The notes under the pieces: model-generated | The model's database searches: none | What the model saw: only the letters and a program-made list of their open reading frames with translations | What the model was told of the DNA's origin: nothing | In this document: in pieces, positions 9,159-18,788 of the stretch | Layout of the letters: each line of letters starts with the position of its first letter | How positions within the stretch are numbered: position 1 is the first letter of the stretch | Source: Mesorhizobium sp. DCY119 | GTDB lineage: Bacteria > Pseudomonadota > Alphaproteobacteria > Rhizobiales > Rhizobiaceae | Assembly (NCBI RefSeq): GCF_003590645.1 | Contig: NZ_CP031834.1 | Span: 3,038,501-3,102,500, forward strand | Reading direction: 5' to 3' | Length of the DNA stretch: 64,000 bases | Position numbers and translations under genes: made by a program

Positions 9159-9436
9159 TGACAAAGATTTCAGAACTTAAGAAACGCTGGATGGAAGATC
9201 CGGCTTTCCGCAAGGAATATGATGAAGCGGACGCCGAATACGCGATCATTGAAGCGCTCATTCGGGCGCGAAATGATGCCCATCTGTCCCAAGCAGAACT
9301 GGCTGAAAAGATCGGCACGACACAATCTGCCGTAGCCCGGCTTGAGGGCGGCGGCGTCTCCCCGACACTATCGACGCTACAGCGTTATGCGGCCGCCACC
9401 GGGACCCGGCTTCGCCTGGAGCTTATACCAGACTAG
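9158..9436 (+). CDS. higA: HigA-like XRE antitoxin
   Basis: The 92-residue protein has an N-terminal helical arm and an XRE helix-turn-helix near residues 32-85 (LSQAELAEKIGTTQSAVARLE). It should neutralise the upstream toxin and bind the atagcg/cgctat repeats. The ATG at 9158 shares its first base with the toxin TGA; an in-frame GTG one codon earlier is possible. The strong overlap implies coupled translation. Confidence 0.88.
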   Translation: MTKISELKKRWMEDPAFRKEYDEADAEYAIIEALIRARNDAHLSQAELAEKIGTTQSAVARLEGGGVSPTLSTLQRYAAATGTRLRLELIPD

Positions 9437-9537
9437 GAACTCACCCTACTAACAGGCAAGGCCTCGAGCCAGGGTTGGATCTTTACATAGGTGTAACCCT
9501 AAACGATCCGTTCGATTTCGATTCGTTAACTATCCTC

Positions 9538-9567
9538 TTGAGGTTTTGGTTATCAAAAGCCTATAGA
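9538..9567 (+). promoter_or_regulatory. Putative parE promoter
   Basis: TTGAGG (9538-9543) and TATAGA (9562-9567) are separated by 18 bases and lie about 100 bases before parE, downstream of the antitoxin stop. The rest of the 231-base gap holds no gene that I can support. Confidence 0.4.
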
Positions 9568-9667
9568 AGCAGGCATATTTCCCTGAACGGAACGGGAACC
9601 TCTGTCACTGCGACGGCAAAGCGTGGCAGTATGACAGGCAAGACGAATCACTGGAAATCCGCGCCTT

Positions 9668-11716
9668 ATGGACGACAGCAACGACCTCTTCGGAAATCTC
9701 GACAAGCAGACGCCGCTTGCCTCGACGCGCCCGGCCGATCCGCTGGTGCAGGCAGCGGCCAAGCGCGCGCCGCAGCCGGCCAAGGACGGCAGCGAGGGCT
9801 ATAGCGCGGCCGATATCGAGGTGCTGGAAGGGCTGGAGCCGGTACGCCGGCGTCCGGGCATGTATATCGGCGGCACGGACGAGAAGGCGCTGCACCATCT
9901 CTTTGCCGAAGTCATCGACAACTCGATGGACGAAGCCGTTGCCGGCCATGCGACCTTCATCGATGTCGAGCTTTCGGCTGACGGCTTTCTCACCGTCACC
10001 GACAATGGCCGCGGCATTCCGATCGACCCGCATCCGAAATACAAACGGCCGGCGCTCGAAGTCATCATGACGACGCTGCATTCGGGTGGCAAGTTCGACT
10101 CCAAGGTCTATGAGACCTCCGGCGGCCTGCATGGCGTCGGCGTTTCGGTGGTCAACGCGCTGTCCGATCATCTCGAGGTAGAGGTCGCACGCGGCCGCCA
10201 GCTTTACCGCCAGCGCTTTTCGCGCGGCAAGCCGCTCGGCGATCTGGAAGCGCTTGGCGAAGTCCACAACCGGCGCGGCACGAAAACCCGCTTTCATCCA
10301 GATCCGGATATCTTCGGCAAGGGTGCTGCCTTCGAGCCGGCGCGGCTCTACCGCATGGCCCGCTCAAAGGCCTATCTGTTCGGCGGCGTCGAGATCCGCT
10401 GGACCTGCGATCCGCTGCTGATCAAGGACAAGGACCCTACCCCGGCCAAGTCCGTCCTGCATTTTCCCGGCGGCCTGAAGGACTATCTCAAGGCCTCGCT
10501 CGGCGACGATTTCCAGGTGACGCGTGAAATCTTTGCGGGCAAGAGCGACCGTCAGGGTGGCCACGGCTCGATGGAATGGGCCGTCACCTGGTATGGCGGC
10601 GACGGTTTCCTGAACTCCTATTGCAACACCATTCCGACAGGCGAAGGCGGCACCCACGAGACGGGTTTCCGCAACGTGCTGACGCGGGGCCTGCGCGCCT
10701 ATGCCGAACTGACTGGCAACAAGCGCGCGGCGATCGTCACCAGCGAAGACGTGATGATCTCGGCCGCCGGCATGCTGTCGGTGTTCATCCGCGAGCCGGA
10801 ATTCGTCGGCCAGACCAAGGACCGGCTGGCGACGATCGAGGCGCAGCGCCTCGTCGAAACCGCACTGCGCGATCCCTTCGACCATTGGCTCGCCGACAAT
10901 CCGCAGGAAGCCTCCAAGCTGCTCGAATGGGTGATCGCGCGCGCCGACGAGCGTGTCCGCCGCCGCCAGGAAAAGGAAGTGTCGCGCAAGAGCGCGGTGC
11001 GCAAGCTGCGGCTGCCCGGCAAGCTCGCCGATTGCACGCAGAACGCCGCTGCCGGCGCGGAACTCTTCATCGTTGAAGGCGATTCGGCCGGCGGCTCGGC
11101 CAAGCAGGCGCGCGACCGCGCTATGCAGGCTATTTTGCCGTTGCGCGGAAAAATCCTGAACGTCGCCAGCGCCGGCCACGACAAGCTGACGGCAAACCAG
11201 CAGATTTCCGACCTTATCCAGGCGCTGGGCTGCGGCACGCGTTCGAAATACCGCGACGAGGATTTGCGTTACGACCGCGTCATCATCATGACCGACGCAG
11301 ACGTCGACGGAGCGCATATCGCCTCGCTGCTCATCACCTTCTTCTATCAGGAAATGCCGCAGCTCATTAGCGGCGGGCATCTCTACTTGGCGGTGCCGCC
11401 GCTCTATCGCATCAGCCAGGGCGGCAAGGTCGCCTATGCACGCGACGACGCCCACAAGGACGAGCTTCTGAAAACGGAGTTCACCGGGCGCGGCAAGATC
11501 GAGCTCGGCCGGTTCAAGGGCCTCGGCGAAATGATGGCGAGCCAGCTCAAGGAAACGACGATGGATCCAAAAAAGCGCACGCTTCTGCGCGTGGACGTCG
11601 TGGACGATGCGGCGGCAACGAAATTGTCGGTCGAAGCGCTGATGGGCACCAAGCCCGAAGCGCGCTTCCGCTTCATCCAGGAACGCGCCGAATACGCGCA
11701 GGAACTGGATATCTGA
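9668..11716 (+). CDS. parE: DNA topoisomerase IV subunit B
   Basis: The 682-residue GHKL ATPase subunit works with ParC to unlink replicated chromosomes. Motifs in order: EVIDNSMDEA (ATP-site Asn/Glu, near 80-90), DNGRGIPID, GGLHGVGVSVVNALS (ATP lid), and the TOPRIM segment with EGDSAGGSAKQ near 475 and MTDADVDGAHI near 543. The tail EARFRFIQERA is family-typical. I chose ParE over GyrB because of the length (GyrB is about 800 residues with an extra insert) and the extended N-terminus before GYSAADIEVLEGLEPVR. Confidence 0.93.
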   Translation: MDDSNDLFGNLDKQTPLASTRPADPLVQAAAKRAPQPAKDGSEGYSAADIEVLEGLEPVRRRPGMYIGGTDEKALHHLFAEVIDNSMDEAVAGHATFIDVELSADGFLTVTDNGRGIPIDPHPKYKRPALEVIMTTLHSGGKFDSKVYETSGGLHGVGVSVVNALSDHLEVEVARGRQLYRQRFSRGKPLGDLEALGEVHNRRGTKTRFHPDPDIFGKGAAFEPARLYRMARSKAYLFGGVEIRWTCDPLLIKDKDPTPAKSVLHFPGGLKDYLKASLGDDFQVTREIFAGKSDRQGGHGSMEWAVTWYGGDGFLNSYCNTIPTGEGGTHETGFRNVLTRGLRAYAELTGNKRAAIVTSEDVMISAAGMLSVFIREPEFVGQTKDRLATIEAQRLVETALRDPFDHWLADNPQEASKLLEWVIARADERVRRRQEKEVSRKSAVRKLRLPGKLADCTQNAAAGAELFIVEGDSAGGSAKQARDRAMQAILPLRGKILNVASAGHDKLTANQQISDLIQALGCGTRSKYRDEDLRYDRVIIMTDADVDGAHIASLLITFFYQEMPQLISGGHLYLAVPPLYRISQGGKVAYARDDAHKDELLKTEFTGRGKIELGRFKGLGEMMASQLKETTMDPKKRTLLRVDVVDDAAATKLSVEALMGTKPEARFRFIQERAEYAQELDI

Positions 11717-11732
11717 CCGACTGCTGTCGGGG

Positions 11733-13805
11733 ATGCTCATGACCCGGCTGCGCCTCAAGGACTTTCTGCCCAAGCCCGAGAACCTCCGCCCGACGCGCGC
11801 GGATTGGATTTTCGCCATTCGCACCACCGTAACAGGGCTGATTGCTCTGTCGATTGCCTTTGCGCTGCAGCTGGAGCAGCCGCAATGGGCGATGATGACG
11901 GTGTTCATTGTTTCCCAGCCGGTCGCCGGCATGGTGCTGGCCAAGGGATTTTACCGCCTGCTCGGCACGCTGGCCGGGGCGCTTGCCGCCGTTGCCATCA
12001 CGACGCTCACAGGATCGAGCCCCTGGCTTTTCGTGACAGTCCTGGCGCTGTGGATCGGGCTTTGCACGTTCACATCTTCGCTGCTGCGCAACCCCGAGGC
12101 CTACGGCGCAGTCCTTGCCGGCTACACCGCCGTTATCATCGGTATGCCGTCATTCGGGCATGAACACCTTGCCGTCGAGCTGGCAGTCGCCCGCAGCACG
12201 GAAATCATGCTCGGCATCGTCTGCGCCGGCATCGCCAGCCGCCTGTTTCTGCCGCAACTGGCGCGCGACGCGATCATATCCCGGCTGAAGCGCTGCATCC
12301 TGGACCTCTCCGCCTACGCCAATGGTGCCTTTGCCGGGGGCGAAAAAGGGAAGCTGGATGCTCTGCACCGCAAGCTGATTGCCGACATACAGGCACTTGC
12401 CGAAATGCGCGCCTATGCGCGGCTCGAAGCGCCCAGCCTTGCCGCCCACGGCCACCCGGTGCGCCGAACGATCGGCCATCTTCTGTCGGCCTTGTCGGCC
12501 ACGCGCATGCTGCACGGCCATGCAGCACCGCTAAACGCCGCCCTGATGCCGGTCCGCAATGAGCTGAAAACCTTGCTCGGCGATTTGACGGCTTCCGGCT
12601 CAACCGCCCTCGTCGATACGAAGCCATGGATTGCGCGCCTCGATGCCATCGCGGCCCAGGCACGGCACATGCCGGAAGATTCTGCCGGCGAAGGAAGCGA
12701 CAAGGTTGGTGCTGCGGCTCGTTTGACGATTGCCGGCGAATTCGCCGACTCTCTGAAAGAGACGCTGCGCGGGCTGGACGCGCTGCGCAGTCCCGCAACC
12801 GGCCGCGCGCGGGATCGGCGGCAGCCTGCCCTTGTCGTGCACCGCGACCGTCGCGCGGCACTGAGAAATGCCATCCGCGCGGGTGCTGCGACAATGCTGG
12901 TCATCGCGTTCTGGATGACGACGCGCTGGTCGGACGCCGCCGGTGTCGCCATTCTCGTTGCCGTCGTTTCGAGCCTCTTCGCAACACGCCCGGCACCGGT
13001 TGAAAGCGCCCTGGAGTTCTTCAAGGGAACGCTTCTGGCCGCACCGTTTGCTTTTCTGGTCGGGCAAGTCGCGCTGCCTGCTTTGCCGGGGTTCGGCTGG
13101 TTCGTGCTTTTTGCAGCCCCAATCCTGATCGCGGCGGCACTCGGCATGGCAAACCGCCGGCATGTCGGCATTTCGACTGCCTTTGCCATCAATTTCCTGG
13201 CTTTTCTCAACCCGCACCAGACCATGGTCTATGCGCCGCAGGCGTTCTTCAACAGCACCGCTTCGATTCTCGTCGGCATACTGCTCGCCATGGGCGTGTT
13301 CGCCGTCGTTTTGCCGGCGAGACCGCAGGACACGGCCGCTCGGCTGATCAAGGCGATGCGCGACGATCTTGCACGGCTCTGCCTGCACGAGCGCCTGCCG
13401 AGGCGCTCGGCCTTCGAGAGCCTCGCCTATGACCGGATCAACCAGATTCTGCCGTTGGTTCAACGGCTTGGCCAGGCCAGCGAAACCGTTCTCGAAGGCA
13501 GTCTTGCCGCCATGACGGTAGGATTGGAAATCCTGCGGTTGCGCAAGCTGCAGCTGGCAGATGGGATTTCGAACGAGGTCTCGGAACTGATAACCAAGTT
13601 CCTGCGGCAGTTCGCGCGCGACGTGTTTCTGCCATTGCCCGGCAGACAGTCTTTCGCGTCCTGGATCGACAGTGCCCGCCAAGCAGCCGCAGAAATGGCA
13701 TCCGGCAACAGCAGCGCCGAAACCTTGCAGGCAGCTGCATCGCTGCGCGTCATCGCCGCTGCGATCGAGGACTATCCGCAGTTTTTCCGCAAGGTAGCCG
13801 ACTGA
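11733..13805 (+). CDS. FUSC-family inner-membrane efflux protein
   Basis: The 690-residue protein has two bundles of hydrophobic helices (about 25-170 and 380-520), each followed by a long soluble helical region. This is the repeated architecture of the fusaric-acid-resistance/AaeB-like family. These proteins export aromatic or other weak acids, often with a membrane-fusion partner; none is adjacent here. It starts 16 bases after parE; ATG at 11733 or at 11739 (after GGGG) is possible. The substrate is unknown. Confidence 0.85.
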   Translation: MLMTRLRLKDFLPKPENLRPTRADWIFAIRTTVTGLIALSIAFALQLEQPQWAMMTVFIVSQPVAGMVLAKGFYRLLGTLAGALAAVAITTLTGSSPWLFVTVLALWIGLCTFTSSLLRNPEAYGAVLAGYTAVIIGMPSFGHEHLAVELAVARSTEIMLGIVCAGIASRLFLPQLARDAIISRLKRCILDLSAYANGAFAGGEKGKLDALHRKLIADIQALAEMRAYARLEAPSLAAHGHPVRRTIGHLLSALSATRMLHGHAAPLNAALMPVRNELKTLLGDLTASGSTALVDTKPWIARLDAIAAQARHMPEDSAGEGSDKVGAAARLTIAGEFADSLKETLRGLDALRSPATGRARDRRQPALVVHRDRRAALRNAIRAGAATMLVIAFWMTTRWSDAAGVAILVAVVSSLFATRPAPVESALEFFKGTLLAAPFAFLVGQVALPALPGFGWFVLFAAPILIAAALGMANRRHVGISTAFAINFLAFLNPHQTMVYAPQAFFNSTASILVGILLAMGVFAVVLPARPQDTAARLIKAMRDDLARLCLHERLPRRSAFESLAYDRINQILPLVQRLGQASETVLEGSLAAMTVGLEILRLRKLQLADGISNEVSELITKFLRQFARDVFLPLPGRQSFASWIDSARQAAAEMASGNSSAETLQAAASLRVIAAAIEDYPQFFRKVAD

Positions 13806-13817
13806 CGAAGCGATCGG

Positions 13818-14939
13818 TCAGGCTGCGGCGATAGCCAGGGCATGCCCGCGCGCATTGTCCCGCAAGGCTTCGATGTGGATAGCCTTCAGCAGGCCAGCGA
13901 GATCGCCCGGCGCAGACGGCCCACCCAATTCCCTGAGCATCAGCCAACTTACTTCCTGGACGCCGGCCACGCGCTTGCCGTTGGCAACTTCGCGCCAGAT
14001 CTTCAGCGCCCGCAGGATGACCTTGTGTGTCGATGCCGCAAGGCCCGCCTTGCGAAACAGCGCGGACAGCGCAACGTCATGTCCGCCGGCCAGCAGCGCC
14101 CTTATGCGTGTTTCCGCCTGCTCCGTCAGCGCCACGATCGCGGCGCCGAAGAAGTCCACCTTGCCATGGGCAATGGTGCGGATGAGAAAGCTAGCGGTAA
14201 GATCGCCGCGCAGGCGCAGATGCTCGATCAGTGCGGCGAATTCGTTGGCCTGCGTGTTCTCGATCAGTGTCAGGGATGCCTTGACGCAGGCGTCGCGCAT
14301 GACGCGCTCGGCTCTTGCAGAGCCCATGAGTGCGGCAACGAGCGGCGAGCGCTTCAATGCCTCGCCAACCTTGACCAGTAGCATATGGCGGCATTCGGAC
14401 GGCAGGCGCGGATCGGCAATCAGCGCTTCGCGAACCAAAGCAAGATCGCCGTGACGCTCGGCCATCCGGCGGAAGCTGAGCGAGGCGATATCGGCGCCGC
14501 TGTTGGCGAGCAGCATCGCGCAGGCTTCGGGTTCGCCGACTTCGGCGATGGCGGCCGATACGGACATCGAGACAAAGGGACGGTCGGCGATGAGCTTTTG
14601 CGTCGCCTTCTGGCCCGAAGCGACGCGGTCGATGAGATCGCTATCGGTCAGCAAAGGCGAGCGCGCGAGAACCAGCCCCGCAACTTCAGGCTGGTCATTG
14701 GCCAGAACGCTGATGACCTGCAAAGGCGCGTGATGGCTCATCGACAGGGCCTCGGCCATAGCCAGTCGGACCTTGGCTGAGGGATCGTCGAGCAGAAGCG
14801 TGAGTGCGGCCTCCGCGGCGCATCGATCCTCGAACGGCAATTCTTTCTGGACATACGCCCGCGCCAATGCACTGGCCGCAGCTGCCCGCTCGGCGACCCG
14901 CGCCGTATCGATCCATTTCAGGAAATGCCCGACAATCAT
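13818..14939 (-). CDS. DUF2336 domain protein
   Basis: The 373-residue, alanine-rich, all-helical protein consists of HEAT-like pairs of helices. It contains LLDDPSAKVRLAMAEALS and LAMADQPEV-like repeats in its first third, as in the alphaproteobacterial DUF2336 family. The function is unknown; some relatives act in signalling. There is no signal peptide or membrane segment. It is convergent with the FUSC gene and divergent from the MaoC gene. Confidence 0.8.
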   Translation of the reverse strand: MIVGHFLKWIDTARVAERAAAASALARAYVQKELPFEDRCAAEAALTLLLDDPSAKVRLAMAEALSMSHHAPLQVISVLANDQPEVAGLVLARSPLLTDSDLIDRVASGQKATQKLIADRPFVSMSVSAAIAEVGEPEACAMLLANSGADIASLSFRRMAERHGDLALVREALIADPRLPSECRHMLLVKVGEALKRSPLVAALMGSARAERVMRDACVKASLTLIENTQANEFAALIEHLRLRGDLTASFLIRTIAHGKVDFFGAAIVALTEQAETRIRALLAGGHDVALSALFRKAGLAASTHKVILRALKIWREVANGKRVAGVQEVSWLMLRELGGPSAPGDLAGLLKAIHIEALRDNARGHALAIAAA

Positions 14940-15093
14940 TCACGCCACTCGATTTTCCCACCGGAAGATTCTTCCAGCCCCGCAAATGACGTTAGGGAGA
15001 AATGGTTTACGAACGGTTCACCATATCCGTTAACCTGCTTGCGGGGGATGCAGGCAGCGACTATCAAACCCACGCGCAATGGAGGATGTGATC

Positions 15094-15549
15094 ATGGCGG
15101 GACAGTTTCTCAATGAATTCGTGGTCGGCCAGGTCATCCGCCATACGCTGACCAAGACTGTCACCGAGAGCGACAACATGCTGTTCTCGGTCATGACGCT
15201 CAACCCGCAGCCGCTGCATATCGACTTCGACTTCGCCGCCAAAAGCGAATGGGGCAAGCCGCTGGTGAACTCCCTGTTCACGCTAGGTCTGATGATCGGC
15301 ATTTCCGTGCATGACACGACGCTCGGCACCACCGCCGGCAATCTCGGCATGACGGAAACGGTGTTTCCGCATCCGGTCTTTCATGGCGATACGATCCGGG
15401 TCGAGACCGAAATTCTCTCCGTGCGCGAATCGAAATCGAAGCCGGATCGCGGCATCGTCGAGTTCCAGCACCGCGCCTTCAACCAGAACGGCGCGCTGGT
15501 GGCGAAATGTACCCGCCAGGCGATGATGCTGAAGAAGGCTGCCGCCTGA
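15094..15549 (+). CDS. MaoC-like hotdog dehydratase
   Basis: The 151-residue single hotdog-fold protein has NPQPLHIDFDFAAKS, which holds the Asp/His of R-hydratase-like sites, and later VFHGDTIRVETEI. I chose ATG at 15094 because GGAGGA ends 7 bases before it; an ATG at 15079 precedes that site. It overlaps the next gene by one base (TGATG), so both likely form one operon acting on acyl-CoA. Canonical mesaconyl-CoA hydratases are about twice as long, so that specific name is not supported. Confidence 0.85.
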   Translation: MAGQFLNEFVVGQVIRHTLTKTVTESDNMLFSVMTLNPQPLHIDFDFAAKSEWGKPLVNSLFTLGLMIGISVHDTTLGTTAGNLGMTETVFPHPVFHGDTIRVETEILSVRESKSKPDRGIVEFQHRAFNQNGALVAKCTRQAMMLKKAAA

Positions 15550-16430
15550 TGCGCTCGCTGCTGTTCGTGCCTGGCGATTCGGAAAAGAAGCTTGAGAAGG
15601 GATTTTCGTCGGAGGCCGATGTCGTCATCGTCGATCTCGAAGATTCCGTGTCGGCGCAGAACAAGATTGCGGCACGCAAGATAGCTGCCGATTTCATTCG
15701 CGGCGGGCAAGGCCAGGATGGTCCGGCCGTCTATATCCGCGTCAACGATCTTTCGACCGGCTTGACCGACGACGACCTCGCGGCCCTCGTTCCAGCAAAG
15801 CCCGCAGGCATCATGCTGCCGAAATCCAACAACGGCGCCGATGTCCAGCTACTGGCGGTCAAGCTGCGTGTCTATGAGGTGGAAAACAACTTGGCCGATG
15901 GCGGCATCGCCATCCTGCCGATCATCACCGAGACGGCAGCCGGCGTTCTGGCGGCGGCAAGCTATGCCGGTGCAAACGCACGCCTTGCCGGCCTGACCTG
16001 GGGCGCGGAGGATCTTTCTGCGGCTGTCGGGGCGCGCGCGACGCGCGACGAGCATGGCCGCTACACAGATGTCTTTCGCCTCGCCCGCGCCATGACGATC
16101 CTCGCGGCTTCCTCGGCCGATGTGGCCGCAATTGACACCGTGTTTCCGAATTTCCGCGACATGGATGCCTTCCGCACCGAATGCATCGAGGCCGAACGCG
16201 ACGGTTTTACTGGCAAGATGGCGATCCATCCGGCGCAGGTGCCGGTCATCAACGAAGCCTTCACCCCCTCGCCCGAGGCGGTCGCGCATTCGCGAGTCGT
16301 GATCGAGGCATTCCAGGCCGCCGGCAATCCCGGCGTCGTCGCCATCGACGGCCAGATGTACGACATGCCACATCTGCGACGCGCCGAGCGGTTGCTGGCG
16401 CGTGCGCAGGCGGCCAAAATCGCGGTCTAA
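15549..16430 (+). CDS. HpcH/HpaI aldolase family, CitE-like lyase
   Basis: The 293-residue TIM-barrel protein begins MRSLLFVPGDSEKKLEK, the signature opening of CitE, malyl-CoA and citramalyl-CoA lyase-like proteins. Metal and CoA-site features include VIVDLEDSV (Asp/Glu) and GLTWGAEDLSAAVG, and GKMAIHPAQVPVIN lies near the C-terminus. It probably cleaves a beta-hydroxyacyl-CoA (malyl- or methylmalyl-CoA type). The MaoC neighbour, coupled by a 1-base overlap, would catalyse the matching hydration. The precise substrate is open. Confidence 0.88.
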   Translation: MRSLLFVPGDSEKKLEKGFSSEADVVIVDLEDSVSAQNKIAARKIAADFIRGGQGQDGPAVYIRVNDLSTGLTDDDLAALVPAKPAGIMLPKSNNGADVQLLAVKLRVYEVENNLADGGIAILPIITETAAGVLAAASYAGANARLAGLTWGAEDLSAAVGARATRDEHGRYTDVFRLARAMTILAASSADVAAIDTVFPNFRDMDAFRTECIEAERDGFTGKMAIHPAQVPVINEAFTPSPEAVAHSRVVIEAFQAAGNPGVVAIDGQMYDMPHLRRAERLLARAQAAKIAV

Positions 16431-17035
16431 TCTTTCTCCCAGCGCGGACGGCGCATGACGAAAGTCTCTGAGATCGCCGAATAATCCATATAGCCAAGCC
16501 GGCTAACATTTCCGGCCTTGACCATATCGAACAGACCGTCTGTCAGGAACGCATCGTCGATGAAGATGCCAACCACCTCGCCAGCGACCACCACCGCGCC
16601 CGAATCGCTGCCATCGAGCATCTTCGGCCTGAAAATCTCGGTCACCTTGCATTCGAGAGCTGCCGGCACCCCGGCAACGCGCGGCGGCTTGACCATTTGC
16701 GACGGCACCATTTCCAGCCCGGCATAGTCGAACTCATTGGTGCCGCGTGGTGCGTTCACGCTTGTAAGATTCATCTTCTCGGCATGATCGCGCCCGACGA
16801 GATTGGCGACGAATTCGCCGGTTTCCGCCGTAAACGTAGCGCTGTCCTTCTCCCCGCCCGATGAAAACCAGACGAGGAAGGGATTGGCCGAAAACGCGTT
16901 GAAATAGGAATAAGGCGCGAGATTGAGCGAACCGTCGCGCCCGATCGACGAAATCCAGCCAATGGGGCGTGGTGCCACGATCGCCTTGAACGGATCATGC
17001 GGCAGGCCGTGCCCTTTCGACGGTTCGTAGAACAA
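16427..17035 (-). CDS. Flavin reductase-like (FMN-binding split-barrel) protein
   Basis: The 202-residue protein opens MFYEPSKGHGLPHDPFKAIVAPRPIGW-like (quoted in part) with the N-APRPIGWIS motif of the flavin-reductase-like FMN-binding family. NLAPYSYFNAFSANP follows. The start is TTG at 17035, just 5 bases past the stop of the upstream nitroreductase gene, so coupling is likely. It may supply reduced flavin or use FMN itself; the partner is unknown. Its stop overlaps the stop of the convergent lyase gene. Confidence 0.85.
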   Translation of the reverse strand: MFYEPSKGHGLPHDPFKAIVAPRPIGWISSIGRDGSLNLAPYSYFNAFSANPFLVWFSSGGEKDSATFTAETGEFVANLVGRDHAEKMNLTSVNAPRGTNEFDYAGLEMVPSQMVKPPRVAGVPAALECKVTEIFRPKMLDGSDSGAVVVAGEVVGIFIDDAFLTDGLFDMVKAGNVSRLGYMDYSAISETFVMRRPRWEKD

Positions 17036-17040
17036 GGCTC

Positions 17041-17625
17041 TCAGCCCTCCCAGGGACCGGAATAGTCGCCGTAGAGCGAGGTCACATCAGGCCGGGGCCG
17101 TTCCGGCACAGTGCCATCGAACGAGCCGATATGAATGAAGCCGACGACGCGCTCATGCGGGGCAAAGCCCAGAATGCGCCGCCCTTCCTCCGTGTCCGAA
17201 TACCAGTTGGTGATCCAGTTGGTCTTGTAGCCGAGCGCATTGGCCGCGATGACGAGGTTCATGGCGGCCGCTCCTCCGGACAGGAACATCTCCCATTGCG
17301 GGATCTTCATGTTTTCCTTCGGGCTCGATACGACGCCGATGACCAACGGCGCACGCGAGAATCGCGCCAGCTCCTGATTGCGTCGGCCTTCCGTCAGCGG
17401 CCCTTCGCGCTTTTCCGCGAGTGCCGCCAGTTCTTCGCCGATGCGATGGCGTGCCTCGCCGCGATAGACGATGAAGCGCCACGGCTCCAGCCGGCCATGG
17501 TCTGGCACGCGCGAGGCTATACGAATCATCGTCTCGATCTCGGCGTCACCGGGCGCCGGTTCACGCAGTTCGGGTATGGGGGCCGAGCCCCTGCTCAACA
17601 TGAAATCGATGATCGGTGAGGCCAC
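17041..17625 (-). CDS. NAD(P)H nitroreductase, YdjA-like
   Basis: The 194-residue FMN enzyme has SRVPDHGRLEPWRF near residue 30, the mark of the YdjA/TdsD group. SGGAAAMNLVIAANALGYKTNWITNW follows in two parts as the FMN/dimer region. I chose GTG at 17625 because GGAG lies about 10 bases upstream and the longer frame (to 17712) adds 29 atypical residues. It forms a two-gene flavoprotein operon with the flavin-reductase-like gene. The physiological substrate is unknown. Confidence 0.87.
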   Translation of the reverse strand: MASPIIDFMLSRGSAPIPELREPAPGDAEIETMIRIASRVPDHGRLEPWRFIVYRGEARHRIGEELAALAEKREGPLTEGRRNQELARFSRAPLVIGVVSSPKENMKIPQWEMFLSGGAAAMNLVIAANALGYKTNWITNWYSDTEEGRRILGFAPHERVVGFIHIGSFDGTVPERPRPDVTSLYGDYSGPWEG

Positions 17626-17730
17626 GGCGTCATTCTCCTGATGTTGCTGGCTGAAGCGACCGGAGTGCAGACGGCGGCTTGGGCTGAATATGCCTTGAAA
17701 TTGCCACCGCATTGGGCTTCAAAGCAAGCC

Positions 17731-18696
17731 ATGCTCGCCGGATTCCTCCGACCTTTCGCATTCATCTTTGGTGCCTCAGTGTTCACACTGGCATCCGGGC
17801 TTGCCATGGCACAGCAGGCAGACCCATTGAAGGGCGTGAAGCTTCCCGATCTGTCGAGCTACGCCTCCCCGCATAGCGGCCGATCGTTGGCCCAAGGTGA
17901 AGGCGGCCAACTCACTCTCGCCGCCAAACTGACCGAAGCGAGCGGCGACATCGGCCGCGGGCTGATCTGGCGCGTGTTCCGGCCGGAGCCCGGCCCGGAC
18001 GGCAAGCTGCCGCTAGTCGCGTCGGCTCAGGGCGGCACCAGCATGTTCCAGCTGGAACCGGGCAGCTATCTCGTTCATGCCTCGTTCGGCCGCGCCGGGG
18101 CAACCAAGCGCATCACTGTCGGCCGCGAAGCAAAGCATGAAAGCCTCGTGCTCGATGCAGGTGGCCTGAAGCTCGATGCCGTGCTTGCCGGCGGCGTGCG
18201 CATTCCACCGGAAAAGCTGCGCTTCTCCATCTACGAAGCTGAACCCGGTGCTGACGGCGACCGTGCGCTGATCATCCCGGACGTGAGCCCCAATTCCATC
18301 GTTCGGCTCAACGCCGGCGTCTATCACGTCGTTTCCACCTATGGCTCGGTCAATGCGGTGATTCGTTCCGACATCCGCGTCGAGGCCGGCAAGCTGACCG
18401 ACGCGACCGTCGAACACCGTGCCGCCGAGCTGACGTTGAAACTGGTGCGCGACGAAGGCGGCGAAGCGATCGCCGACACGTCATGGTCCGTGCTGACGGG
18501 ATCAGGCGACCCGGTGCGCGAAAGCGTCGGCGCTTTCGCCTCGATGGTGCTGGCCGAAGGCGAATACACCATCGTCGCCAAGAATCGAGACCGCATCTAC
18601 CAACGCGATTTCACCGTCGTCGGCGGGCACAATCAGGATGTCGAGGTTCTGGCCAACGACGCCAATGCTGCCGACCCGAACGACGGGGCGGACTGA
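17731..18696 (+). CDS. Secreted protein of unknown function
   Basis: The 321-residue product starts at ATG 17731 and has a clear signal peptide (LRPFAFIFGASVFTLASGLAMAQQ-like hydrophobic stretch, cleavage after AMA). The mature part is rich in beta strands with three similar segments (GSYLVHASFG, GVYHVVSTYG, GEYTIVAKNR), suggesting repeated carboxypeptidase-regulatory or Ig-like beta-sandwich modules. I do not recognise a named family. The frame is open to 17641, but that longer form would place the signal internally. It ends at a strong terminator. Confidence 0.75.
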   Translation: MLAGFLRPFAFIFGASVFTLASGLAMAQQADPLKGVKLPDLSSYASPHSGRSLAQGEGGQLTLAAKLTEASGDIGRGLIWRVFRPEPGPDGKLPLVASAQGGTSMFQLEPGSYLVHASFGRAGATKRITVGREAKHESLVLDAGGLKLDAVLAGGVRIPPEKLRFSIYEAEPGADGDRALIIPDVSPNSIVRLNAGVYHVVSTYGSVNAVIRSDIRVEAGKLTDATVEHRAAELTLKLVRDEGGEAIADTSWSVLTGSGDPVRESVGAFASMVLAEGEYTIVAKNRDRIYQRDFTVVGGHNQDVEVLANDANAADPNDGAD

Positions 18697-18736
18697 TCCG
18701 TCAGTTCCCGCCAACAGTCAAATCTTCGGAATCATG

Positions 18737-18770
18737 AAAAAGGCGGGGCAAACACATGCCCCGCCTTTTT
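18737..18770. terminator. Bidirectional intrinsic terminator
   Basis: The arms aaaaaggcggggca (18737-18750) and tgccccgccttttt (18757-18770) are perfectly complementary around a 6-base loop, with T runs on both strands. It ends the secreted-protein gene on the plus strand and thrS on the minus strand. Confidence 0.93.
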
Positions 18771-18788
18771 CGCATCGGTCAAAAAACC

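Noticed and set aside
10364-11944. A 526-codon open frame opposite parE
   Set aside because: It lies antisense to an intact topoisomerase gene, and its translation has no domain signal.
15094-15549. Naming the MaoC protein mesaconyl-CoA hydratase
   Set aside because: Known enzymes of that name are about twice as long, and nothing here proves the substrate.
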